Positions 35,406-43,469 of a stretch of 64,000 nt of DNA are shown in pieces. Where the stretch lies: NCBI GenBank assembly GCA_026707585.1, contig JAPOWQ010000040.1:1-64000 (forward strand). Reading direction: 5' to 3'. Position numbers and translations under genes: made by a program. This stretch comes from Chloroflexota bacterium (GTDB taxonomy: Bacteria > Chloroflexota > UBA11872). The notes beneath the pieces are model-generated. The model did not search any database, was not told the DNA's origin, and saw only the letters and a program-made list of their open reading frames with translations. Position 1 is the stretch's first letter; each line of letters starts with the position of its first letter.

Positions 35406-36712
35406 CAGGTTTCGGATTGCCCAGAGGCGCCGGCGCCAAACAGCCGAGGCTGGGTCAGGACCGGCACGGTGATGGCCAGACGTAGCAGATTCCGGCTGAC
35501 CGTGATGGCGCTGAACATGCTGACGGCTACGCCGATGGCGAGGGTGACGGCGAAGCCGCGCACGCCGCCACTGCCGAAGCCGAAGAGGACGGCGCAGATG
35601 ATGAGAGTTGAGATGTTGGAGTCGCGGATGGACGTCCAGGCGCGGTTGAAGCCGGATTCGACGGCGCCGCGGATGGCTCGGCCGGAGCGCAGCTCCTCGC
35701 GGGTGCGTTCGAATATCAGGATGTTGGCGTCGACCGCCACGCCGACGGACAGGATGAAGCCGGCCAGGCCGGACAGGGTAAGGGTGACCGGAATGAGCTT
35801 GAAGACGGCGAAGACGACCGAGGCGTAGACGATGAGCGCGAGCGCGGCCACGACGCCAGGCACGCGGTAGAAGGCGACCATGAAGATCAGGACCAGGAGC
35901 GCTCCGACGATGCCGGCGCTGAGGCTGGCCTGCAGGGACTCCTGACCAAGGGTGGGGCGGACGCTGAGGGTCTCGACGACTTCCAACGGAACGGGCAGGG
36001 CGCCGTAGCGAAGCTGGATGGCGACGTTGCGGGCCTCGTCGGCCGTAAACGTTCCGCGAATGACGCCGCTGTCGCGGATGGCGGCTTCGATCCGTGCCGA
36101 ACTGATCACGACGTCGTCGACCGTAATGGTGAGGACCTCGTTGAGGTGGCTGGCGGTGTAGGTCTGGAAGCGGTTGGCGGCGTCGGACTGGAGGTCAAAC
36201 TCAATCATGGGCGCGCCGAGGGAGTCAAAGCCGACGCGGGCGTCGCGCAGGTCGCGGCCGCGGAGGACGGTCTGGGAGGGGTCGGCGGGGAGGATGGTTC
36301 CCTCGTCGATGAACTCGAAGCCGGTGTTGACAACCAGGAGCTGGCCGGTCTGGCGGAAGACGCGGATGGCTTCTTCCGGGTCCTCGACGCCGGGCAGTTC
36401 GACGATCAGGCGGTTATCGCCCTCGATCTGAATCAGGGGTTCGGCGACGCCCAGGGCGTTGACACGGTTTTCGATGATGCGTTTGACGGCGTCCATGTCG
36501 CCGTCCTGCAACTGCTGGTCGGGCGGAGGGCTGGCCTGGAAGCGCACGTGCAGGCCGCCCTGCAGGTCCAGGCCCTGACGGAAGCGGAGGTCGGACAGGT
36601 CGCGGCCAGCTACTTCGATCGGCAGGCCGGGGGTGGCGGGCAGCGATAGGTACAAGGCGAAGCCGAAGATGACGGCGATGACGGCCACCGTGGCCCACTG
36701 ACGTCTGCGCAC
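35405..36712 (-). CDS. secD: Protein translocase subunit SecD
   Basis: A 435-residue SecD with a first membrane segment, the extracytoplasmic P1 region (GLDLQGGLHVRFQ near residue 48), and a C-terminal five-segment block containing ILSVGVAVDANILIFERTREELRSG. It is shorter than proteobacterial SecD, as is common in other phyla. No yajC is adjacent. Confidence 0.92.
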   Translation of the reverse strand: MRRRQWATVAVIAVIFGFALYLSLPATPGLPIEVAGRDLSDLRFRQGLDLQGGLHVRFQASPPPDQQLQDGDMDAVKRIIENRVNALGVAEPLIQIEGDNRLIVELPGVEDPEEAIRVFRQTGQLLVVNTGFEFIDEGTILPADPSQTVLRGRDLRDARVGFDSLGAPMIEFDLQSDAANRFQTYTASHLNEVLTITVDDVVISSARIEAAIRDSGVIRGTFTADEARNVAIQLRYGALPVPLEVVETLSVRPTLGQESLQASLSAGIVGALLVLIFMVAFYRVPGVVAALALIVYASVVFAVFKLIPVTLTLSGLAGFILSVGVAVDANILIFERTREELRSGRAIRGAVESGFNRAWTSIRDSNISTLIICAVLFGFGSGGVRGFAVTLAIGVAVSMFSAITVSRNLLRLAITVPVLTQPRLFGAGASGQSET

Positions 36713-36771
36713 GGACTTAGAGATCTCCCGGGAAACCAGCGCTGATCATACGTGGGAGGGCCGGTGGTGCG

Positions 36772-37932
36772 TCATTGCGCCGAGGGCCGGGCGGTGACGT
36801 AGTGGGCGCTGCCGAGGTTGCGGACGAGGCCTTTGACTTCCATGACGGCGAGCAGGGCGGAGATGCGGAAGGCGGGTAGGGCGGCGAGGCGCACGAGTTC
36901 GTCGATGTGCATGGGGTCGGTGGTGAGGTGGCGGAGGACGGCGCGTTCCTCGGTGGTGGGTTTGACGAGTTGGGGCATTTCCAACTGCTCGGGGCTGACG
37001 GCGATCTGCAGGGCTTCGAGGACGTCCTCGGCGGAGGTGACGGCGCGGGCCTCGCCGCGGTTGATGAGGCGGTTGGTTCCGCGGCTGGCGGCGGCGAAGA
37101 CGCTGCCGGGGACGGCCAGGATCTCGCGGTTCTGCTCAATGGCGTAGCGGGCGGTGTGGAGGGCGCCGCTTTCGAGCGGGGCTTCGATGACGATGCTGGC
37201 AAGGGACAGGCCGCTGATGATGCGGTTGCGCTGGGGAAAGTTCTCGGGGAGTCCGCGGACGCCGACGGGGTACTCGGTGACGATGGCGCCGCGCTCGAGG
37301 ATGCGAGGGACGAGACGGCGGTTGGCGCGGGGGTAGATTTCGTGCAGGCCGGTGCCCCAGACGGCGACGGTGGCGCCGCCGGCGTCGAGCACGGCGCGGT
37401 GGGCTTCGCCGTCGATGCCGGTGGCCATGCCGCTGACGACGCAAAGGCCGGCACGCGCCAGGGTGCCGGCCAGTTGGGCGGTGACCTGTTTGCCGTAGGC
37501 GGTCATGCGGCGGGTGCCGACGATGGCGACGGTGCGCTGGTAGTCGGCGCAGGCCAGGTCGCCCTTGACATAAATCAAGGGCGGCGGGTCGGGGATCTCG
37601 CGCAGCTGGGATGGGTAGGTCGGGTCGTGCCAGGCAATGGCGCGGCCCTCGTGTTTGGCTAGTTCTTCGAGGGCATAGTCGGCCGACTTCTCGCGGCGGG
37701 CGGTCTCGACCGCCTTAGCAACGGCCGGTGAGACGCCGGCGGCTTCAAGCCTGGCGGCGCTGGCGCTCCAGGCGACGCGCAGGTCGCCGAAGGCGCGGAT
37801 GAGGTTCCACAACGTGGCCGACCCAAGCCCGGGAACCGAACTCAGCGCCACCCACGCGGCCAGGTCTTCCGGCGTGCGCCCCACGGGCGCAGGTAAGCGG
37901 TCGGCCGCGAAATGGGATTCGCGGCTGGCCAT
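36772..37932 (-). CDS. dprA: DNA-processing protein DprA
   Basis: A 386-residue DprA/Smf protein that binds single-stranded DNA and loads RecA during natural transformation. A helix-hairpin-helix-type N-terminal region (WVALSSVPGLGSATLWNLIRAFGD) precedes the Rossmann core with VAIVGTRRMTAYGKQV, SGMATGIDGEAHRAVLDAGG and NRIISGLSLASIVIEA, and a winged-helix C-terminus about residues 310-380. It suggests a capacity for DNA uptake, although no com genes are present here. Confidence 0.92.
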   Translation of the reverse strand: MASRESHFAADRLPAPVGRTPEDLAAWVALSSVPGLGSATLWNLIRAFGDLRVAWSASAARLEAAGVSPAVAKAVETARREKSADYALEELAKHEGRAIAWHDPTYPSQLREIPDPPPLIYVKGDLACADYQRTVAIVGTRRMTAYGKQVTAQLAGTLARAGLCVVSGMATGIDGEAHRAVLDAGGATVAVWGTGLHEIYPRANRRLVPRILERGAIVTEYPVGVRGLPENFPQRNRIISGLSLASIVIEAPLESGALHTARYAIEQNREILAVPGSVFAAASRGTNRLINRGEARAVTSAEDVLEALQIAVSPEQLEMPQLVKPTTEERAVLRHLTTDPMHIDELVRLAALPAFRISALLAVMEVKGLVRNLGSAHYVTARPSAQ

Positions 37933-38021
37933 GGTGAGAGCTTAGCGTTGGAGGGGCGGAGAGTGCGGGTCTTCGCGACGGAGGGCACCGGCGGGTTGGC
38001 ATCGCTGGAGACTCGTCGCCC

Positions 38022-38055
38022 GATATCTTTCGATAGTATCCACGGTATCGATATC
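38022..38055. promoter_or_regulatory. AT-rich overlapping palindromes upstream of hicBA
   Basis: An AT-rich island in GC-rich surroundings holds GATATC (38022-38027), GATAGTATC (38032-38040), TATCGATA (38046-38053) and GATATC again (38050-38055). The HicB start lies 24 bases downstream. HicB proteins repress their own operons through palindromes, so this is a reasonable operator/promoter candidate. No binding specificity can be read. Confidence 0.4.
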
Positions 38056-38079
38056 AGAACTACCTTGAAGGGCGTTGTT

Positions 38080-38649
38080 GTGGACTTTCAGATCCGAGGC
38101 GCGTGGTACGCGATCGAGCCTCAGAACGTGATTCGCGCGACGCAGGACGTGCAGCCCAACGCGACGGACGGACGGAACAAGTACTTCGTCGAACTGCACG
38201 GACGCCAGTACCCGATCAAGCAGGTCGTCCAACTGGTGACAGGGCTGGCGTCACCGGTGTTCACGGCGCAGTACGCGTATCGAATCCTCAGCAGGCTGGG
38301 ATTTGAGATCTCAGAGCGTCCAGACGAACAAGCCTATGGCCGGCCGCTGCGTGAGCCTGACACGAGCCGGGGCCGTGGCGGCGATCCGGCGGAAGCGTCG
38401 GTAGCCGTGAACACGGCGGACGAAGACCGAGAGGTGCTGGAACTGCTGGTGGTCTTCACGACGGATGAGGACGGCTGGGTGGTCGCGAGCTGTCCGACGC
38501 TCCCGGGGTGTCACAGCCAGGGGCACACGCGGGAGGAGGCGCTTGCGAACATTCGCGAGGCCATCAGCGGATACCTGGCGAGTATGCGCGAGCACGGCGA
38601 TCCGATGCCGGACCCGTCGACGTTCCAGGTGCTTGAGGTGCCCGTGTAG
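38080..38649 (+). CDS. hicB: HicB-family antitoxin with extra N-terminal domain
   Basis: A 189-residue protein. The C-terminal about 75 residues are a HicB fold (LELLVVFTTDEDGWVVASCPTLPGCHSQGHTREEALANIREAI, key GC, G and EA positions), which neutralises HicA. The first about 80 residues form a separate unit: WYAIEPQNVIRATQ..., then NKYFVELHGRQYPIKQVVQL, F-TAQYAYRIL and LGF. That pattern resembles a small head domain found before some restriction nucleases; this link is my inference. AAGGGC lies before the GTG at 38080. Upstream in-frame codons reach into dprA and are rejected. Typical HicB is 60-150 residues, so this one is long. Confidence 0.7.
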   Translation: MDFQIRGAWYAIEPQNVIRATQDVQPNATDGRNKYFVELHGRQYPIKQVVQLVTGLASPVFTAQYAYRILSRLGFEISERPDEQAYGRPLREPDTSRGRGGDPAEASVAVNTADEDREVLELLVVFTTDEDGWVVASCPTLPGCHSQGHTREEALANIREAISGYLASMREHGDPMPDPSTFQVLEVPV

Positions 38650-38870
38650 TGGCGCGGCTTCCCGTGATCTCGGGTGACGAGTTCGTGAGAGCCGTTGCCC
38701 GGATTGGATTCGTCTGGGACCGCACCCACGGCAGCCACATGATCCTGATCGGGCCGGCGGGACTCAGGCTGTCGGTTCCAAGGCAGAAAGAACTTGGTCG
38801 AGGGCTGCTGCGAGCGCTGATACGCGACAGCGGCCTGACGCGAGAGGAGTTCCTGCGACTGCTCCGGTAG
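38649..38870 (+). CDS. hicA: HicA-family mRNA interferase toxin
   Basis: A 73-residue dsRBD-like toxin that cleaves mRNA. The catalytic His is H30 in THGSHMILIGP; ISGDEFVRAVARIGF, LSVPRQKELGRGLLRALIRDSGL and EEFLRLL match the family throughout. GTG 38649 overlaps the HicB stop by one base. The order antitoxin-toxin is the less common hicBA arrangement. Confidence 0.88.
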   Translation: MARLPVISGDEFVRAVARIGFVWDRTHGSHMILIGPAGLRLSVPRQKELGRGLLRALIRDSGLTREEFLRLLR

Positions 38871-39504
38871 TCGTCCTTCAGGTGACGGCCCTGGGAAGCC
38901 CTTGCGCACCGCCAGGCCGTGCATCCGGGAATCAAATCTCGGACAGAGCGACGCCGCCGCGGATTGAACTTGTGCAAAATCTGCACAAGTTGACCGTGCG
39001 TAATTCGCTGGGAGTCGCCTTGGTGAGCGAGGGAGACGATGGCGTCCAGGTTGTGGCGCTAGATGGGCCGTCTCTCAAGGTGTGCGGCTGCGATCCGAAC
39101 TACTAAGAAGTCCTTAGCAGTTGACCCAGCGTCCAGATTCTCGGTGGCGAACGCGTTGCGCAGTTGGAGTAGGAGGTCTTGGGGCGAGGCCGGAGAGACG
39201 TTTGCCGCGTCCCATTGGTACGGCAGAGCAGTTTCATGCTCGGGATGAGCGTCAGTTGGAAGTGAGTTGCTGCCGGTTCGAACTGTCGAGGAATCCTTGG
39301 TAGTTGCCGCGATCCCCAGCCCCCCGGCGTATGCCCGGTGGGGCGTTATCGCAGATCGGTCGCAGCGGGTAGCCAGGTGGCGGGGACTGATCAAGGCTCA
39401 ACCTGGCGTCGCCAGGGTGGGCGGCGAGGGGGCAGGGGCTGGTGAGCGAGCGGCTTCAGCGGGTGTCAGGCAGCCAACTGCTGAGCCGTGGTCTTGAGCT
39501 TGTG
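38871..39504. other. Gene-free stretch between hicA and mcrC
   Basis: About 630 bases contain no frame I can assign. Short frames on both strands (up to about 110 codons at 39059-39394, minus strand) lack a recognisable family, ribosome binding site or gene-like continuity. The only strong signal is the palindrome at 38967-38991. It may be remains of a lost gene between two defence modules, or the 3' flank of the leftward mcr operon. Confidence 0.5.
38967..38991. promoter_or_regulatory. 25-nt perfect palindrome (10-bp arms, 5-nt centre)
   Basis: AACTTGTGCA (38967-38976) and TGCACAAGTT (38982-38991) are exact inverted copies separated by AAATC. The AT content and absence of a following T run suggest a protein-binding operator and not a terminator. 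TTGACC overlaps its right arm and could act as a -35, but no good -10 follows. No gene starts close by, so the regulated gene may have been lost. Confidence 0.55.
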
Positions 39505-40695
39505 TTAGCGGACTTTGCGGGCGAGGCGATTGACGCGTTCGAGGATTTCGTCGGGTTGGCCACGTAGGTCGAGGACGGCGATTTCGATGCACTTGCGGGC
39601 TTCACGGATTTCGTAGACGACCGGTTCGACTCGGTCCTGGTCGTCGTGGGCGTAGATGAGGAGGGCGCTGGGGAGTCCGGCGGCGAGGGCGTAGGCGAGG
39701 GCCTGGTAGATGTCGTGGTTTTGGGCGCCGTGGACGGTGGTGCGCTTGTATTTGGCGTCGCCGACGAAGACGCAGCGGTTGGCTTGCCACCAGGAGATGT
39801 CCGGCTTGAGGCGTAAGTCGCGGCCTTGATCCAGCCAGAGATCTCGGCCGCGGGCTTCCTGGGGAAACGTGTGTTCGGTCAGGTCCAGCGCTTCGCGGAG
39901 GGCGACGGCTACAAAGTCTTCGAAGACCTTGTTCATGTCGATCAGGAACGAGGCGGATTGGACCTTGCCGGCCGCCAGTTCGACGGCGCCCGACTGGAGG
40001 ATGAGCCGGGCCAGGGCCAGGGCGGGTTGGTAGTGGGCGTTGAGCGGGGTGACGGGAACTTCGGGAAGGTGGGTTGGCCGGTATTCAACTTTGGATACGT
40101 TGGCGAAAACGGCACGCATGGCACTCAGCAGCCGGCGGGTGTTGGGGGAGCGCTGGGGCAGCCAGGCCAGGCGCCTGACGGCGGCCTTGAGCAGGCGGTT
40201 AGGTTCGATGTCAGGCGTGAATTCGTCGTACCTGACCTCGATGGGGACGGCGATGCCGAAGCGCCGGCGCAGTTGTTCCTCGATGCGGATGCGTCCGCGG
40301 ACGACGTTGAGCGTTTCTTCGCGGGTTTGATAGCCCTGGAGGAGGCCGCGGCCGGTGGCCCGGCGGACGGCCTGGTGGAATAGCTGGACCATGGCTTCGA
40401 CCAGGTCGGCTGATCGATCTATGTCGGTGACTTCCGGCTTGAGCTGGAAGGCGCCGAGCGCGTAGGAGGCCAGAAATAGGACACGGTCGATGGGGAGTTT
40501 TGGCCTGATTTCGACGGTGAGGTCGGGGAGGCGGATGACGCCAACCTTGGAGTTGGGGCGCAGATTCCAGAGGCCGTCTGAGGATGCAGGAGAGACATCA
40601 ACCGATTCTGCGCTGCGCTGAAGGTAATGAAGCTGCCTGGACGTGAGCCTGACGTCTTCTTGCGTCTGGTGTTCAGCTAGTTGGAGACGCCGCAT
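39505..40695 (-). CDS. mcrC: McrC-type nuclease subunit of a 5-methylcytosine restriction system
   Basis: A 396-residue McrC-like protein. The N-terminal region (RLTSRQLHYLQRSAESVDVSPASSDGLWNLRPNSKVGVIRLPDLTVEIRPKLPIDRVLFLASYALG: key IRPKLPI near residue 75) is typical of McrC; the C-terminal PD-(D/E)xK nuclease core reads LRLKPDISW...CVFVGDAKYK (about residues 293-313), with the lysine intact. McrC supplies DNA cleavage when activated by McrB. Its ATG at 40695 overlaps the mcrB end by 23 bases. The longer upstream frame is a shadow of mcrB. Confidence 0.87.
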   Translation of the reverse strand: MRRLQLAEHQTQEDVRLTSRQLHYLQRSAESVDVSPASSDGLWNLRPNSKVGVIRLPDLTVEIRPKLPIDRVLFLASYALGAFQLKPEVTDIDRSADLVEAMVQLFHQAVRRATGRGLLQGYQTREETLNVVRGRIRIEEQLRRRFGIAVPIEVRYDEFTPDIEPNRLLKAAVRRLAWLPQRSPNTRRLLSAMRAVFANVSKVEYRPTHLPEVPVTPLNAHYQPALALARLILQSGAVELAAGKVQSASFLIDMNKVFEDFVAVALREALDLTEHTFPQEARGRDLWLDQGRDLRLKPDISWWQANRCVFVGDAKYKRTTVHGAQNHDIYQALAYALAAGLPSALLIYAHDDQDRVEPVVYEIREARKCIEIAVLDLRGQPDEILERVNRLARKVR

Positions 40696-43333
40696 CGCCG
40701 TCTTCGTTGGCAGCGGCATCGGCCGCTTGAATCTCGGCTCGGAGCTTGACGTATTCAAACTCCGCCAGGCGCTCCTCCCGGCCGAAGAGTTGCTCCTCGA
40801 TGTAGGGGAGGACCGAATAGTCCCAGATCCGCTCCACCCAATCCTCGTTGAGGTCTCTGCGCATGAAGTGGCTGGGGCCGATGGCCAGGTGGCGGTCGCG
40901 GAGTTTGCCGTTCGCCGCGTCCAGCAGCCTGACGACCCAAAGGAGGTCGGGCTTGTGTGCTTCAAGCCAGCGGCTCAGGAGACCATCCACCGGCGTTCTA
41001 TCAGGAAAGAATGGAACAAAGTGGAAGCGGCGACGCAGGGCGGCGTCCACCAGGGCGATGGAGCGGTCGGCGGTGTTCATTGTGGCGATGAACCAGAGGT
41101 TGTCTGGGAGGGAGAACTTCTTGTCGGAATACTGGAGGAAAATCGCGTGGTCTGGACCCCTGTATTCGAGTAGAAAGTAGAGTTCGCCAAAGACGCGGGC
41201 GACGTTGCCGCGATTGATTTCATCGATGACGAGTACGTGCTTTGCGTCAGGATTGTCGCGTGCCCTTTTGGCGACACGCTTGAGTGGCCCTTCGCGGAGT
41301 TGGAAGCCCGGCTGGCCTTTCTGGTCGGAGGGTCGGAAGCCTTCGACGAAGTCTTCGTAGGCGTAGGACGGATGGAACTGCACAAGGTCGGTGGAGCCTT
41401 CGGCGCCGGCGAAGTGGCGGGCGAGCTGCAGGGCGACGAAGGTCTTGCCGGTGCCGGGCGGGCCGTAGAACACGACCTGCTGCTTGTGTTCGATCAGCCG
41501 GTTGATGTCGCGAAGGTGACCGGCGTCCCAAAAGAGCCGAGTGGCGAGGTCGTTGAGCGTCTCCGGCGCGACGGTGATCGAGAAGGTCTGCTCGGCGGCG
41601 CGGCCGTCTTCGTCTGTTGCTGTCCAGGTATACGTTGCGGAAGACTGCGCCGCCGTCGGAGCGCCGCTCAGTTCACGCGTCGCGTCGTCAAGCTCCAGAC
41701 CATCCGGCGGCTCCGGCGTCAACGCGTAGGTCGATGCTCCGCTGCCGCCGCTGGCCTCAGGCAGATACAGGGTCGGGATGATGGAGTTCTGGGAGAGTGC
41801 CTGGTTCTCGATCGGCTCTTCGAACGTCGGCGGCGGTGGAGGGGGCGGAGCATCGGCCTCTCGGAAGCGTCGAAGGGCGTCGTACTCGAACTCTGGGAAA
41901 TCTGGGTGATCCTCGGTCGTCCAGTTGACGACAGACCAGAGCATCGACTGGGCATCCAAACGATCCCGCAGCTCAATCTTGCGCTTTCCTGCCTCGACTA
42001 GAATCCGGTCAAGGAAGGACAGGACGTGCTCATACACGACACTGTCCGATGCAGATTTATCAGGATAGGGGTATCCTGTCAGGTCATACCCGCGTTCAAA
42101 TGTAGTAGTTCCATACGGTGGGTACGTACGTGGATCTATAGCCATTGCCAAGAATGATGCAAGGGTTATCCGCGTACCCTTGCCGCTGGGAGAGTCTGCA
42201 GGAACTTGCCTTAGAAAATCCCCGATTGCTACAGACGCATTCTCTTTGCTGACCCAGTTGCTTCTGTCTCCCCACAGTGCGAACAGCGCTTCACGTGCTT
42301 CCGTATTGTTCTCGGAACACCATATGCTAAACCTAGATTGAGTGATGTAATAGACTAAATTGTTGTCCTTATGCCCAAATGCTTGATTTAGAACTGTCAG
42401 CCAGTCATCCGATCCACGCTCGATAGCAAATCGCGCATGCTCGAGGCTGGTTGCAATGTCGAGCTTATAGTTACGCTCCCACTTGTCGAAGTGTTGAAGC
42501 TTGACAAAGCGACTTCCCCAGCCGATGAATCTGTCCCATGCCGAAACGTCTGGCGACCAGGTGAACCTGATGTCATCTGAGTAGAAGTCGAAACCGTCCA
42601 TATACTGCTCGGCATGTCCGGTCAGGCGTCGCCGGATTTGGAGTAAGTCGCGGTCAATGTCGCCCGTTGGCGCTTCAAGGAGAGCTCCAAAGGAATTACG
42701 CAGACTCATCTTCTGGTTTTTGGATATGGTTGGCTCGAAAGTATCAGGATATGTGAGGTGCAGTATCGACTCTGTTTGCAAGCCTGCCTTTGGGACTACA
42801 ACTGCTTTGATCTCATCCATGAAACTCCAAGGATCACGGAGGGCTATCGACTGTCGTTCGTCAGGCAGTCTCTTCCAGTGCAAAACGAACTCGGCGATGA
42901 ATTCAATGTGCGCTGGTTTGGAGGCTCCAAAGGCAGGTCCAGGAAATAGGACACCGCTATCCAATACCGAGTCCAGGTGGCTCGGAACGGATATGTCCGG
43001 GTCACCCCAACTAAGAACAAGGCTGAGACGTTCTCGCTTGTTCCTGCCACCTATCGCAGGAGGAGCAGCAATCAGATAGTGGACATAGAGGATTTCGGCG
43101 GCAAGTTGGATTGTCTCGCGCGGGGCTCCGAGAAGTAGCGCCTTGAGCTTGTCAAAGAACCCGCTACCGGGCGCACTGGTTGGCACAACGAACCGCTGGT
43201 GGAAGTCGGTGAGGTTCTGAAGTGACCAGATCGGATTGCCGGGGGTGAAGAGGGAATCGTCCGTGCGTAGGGCTACGTCAACCCAGCGTTGGGCGGCGTC
43301 GTATACCGGCTCGCAACCCGCCCGTCTAGCCAT
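40673..43333 (-). CDS. mcrB: McrB-type AAA+ GTPase with an inserted Ig-like (He_PIG) domain
   Basis: An 886-residue motor subunit. Residues 1 to about 490 are a large region starting WSLQNLTDFHQRF...GSGFFDKLKALLLGA, found in other McrB-like proteins and presumably for target recognition. A proline run (about 494-503) leads to a putative-Ig domain (about 506-590): IPTLYLPEASGGSGAS, GLELDDATRELSGAPTAAQ, TYTWTATDEDG, TFSITV. The GTPase follows: Walker A GPPGTGKTF (about 623), Walker B VLVIDEINRG (about 699) and the McrB loop TMNTADRS. Ig domains of this type normally occur in surface proteins. ATG 43333 is used; ATG 43363 adds ten residues. The 42000-43200 stretch is visibly richer in A and T than its surroundings. 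Confidence 0.85.
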   Translation of the reverse strand: MARRAGCEPVYDAAQRWVDVALRTDDSLFTPGNPIWSLQNLTDFHQRFVVPTSAPGSGFFDKLKALLLGAPRETIQLAAEILYVHYLIAAPPAIGGRNKRERLSLVLSWGDPDISVPSHLDSVLDSGVLFPGPAFGASKPAHIEFIAEFVLHWKRLPDERQSIALRDPWSFMDEIKAVVVPKAGLQTESILHLTYPDTFEPTISKNQKMSLRNSFGALLEAPTGDIDRDLLQIRRRLTGHAEQYMDGFDFYSDDIRFTWSPDVSAWDRFIGWGSRFVKLQHFDKWERNYKLDIATSLEHARFAIERGSDDWLTVLNQAFGHKDNNLVYYITQSRFSIWCSENNTEAREALFALWGDRSNWVSKENASVAIGDFLRQVPADSPSGKGTRITLASFLAMAIDPRTYPPYGTTTFERGYDLTGYPYPDKSASDSVVYEHVLSFLDRILVEAGKRKIELRDRLDAQSMLWSVVNWTTEDHPDFPEFEYDALRRFREADAPPPPPPPTFEEPIENQALSQNSIIPTLYLPEASGGSGASTYALTPEPPDGLELDDATRELSGAPTAAQSSATYTWTATDEDGRAAEQTFSITVAPETLNDLATRLFWDAGHLRDINRLIEHKQQVVFYGPPGTGKTFVALQLARHFAGAEGSTDLVQFHPSYAYEDFVEGFRPSDQKGQPGFQLREGPLKRVAKRARDNPDAKHVLVIDEINRGNVARVFGELYFLLEYRGPDHAIFLQYSDKKFSLPDNLWFIATMNTADRSIALVDAALRRRFHFVPFFPDRTPVDGLLSRWLEAHKPDLLWVVRLLDAANGKLRDRHLAIGPSHFMRRDLNEDWVERIWDYSVLPYIEEQLFGREERLAEFEYVKLRAEIQAADAAANEDGDAASPTS

Positions 43334-43341
43334 GGCGTCCG

Positions 43342-43358
43342 CCCGCAATGTTTGCGGG
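43342..43358. repeat. Small hairpin beside the mcrB start
   Basis: CCCGCAA (43342-43348), loop TGT, TTGCGGG (43352-43358) form a perfect 7-bp stem just upstream of the preferred mcrB start on the minus strand. It could affect mcrB translation, be an operator, or be coding if ATG 43363 is the true start. Confidence 0.35.
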
Positions 43359-43469
43359 GGCATGATACGTCGGACGTCGGGGCGGGTGGGTTCGAGTGTG
43401 GGGCGATGTGCGAGGTGGAATGGGGCCACAAGGGTTGTCCCCACGCGATCGGCGCTCGGGGCGGTGGGG

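Noticed and set aside
39059-39394. Minus-strand frame of 111 codons downstream of mcrC
   Set aside because: No family recognised, no ribosome binding site, and competing frames of similar quality on the other strand; reported only as part of the gene-free stretch.
40696-40965. N-terminal extension of mcrC
   Set aside because: These 90 residues are a shadow of the mcrB C-terminus; McrC homology begins at the ATG at 40695.
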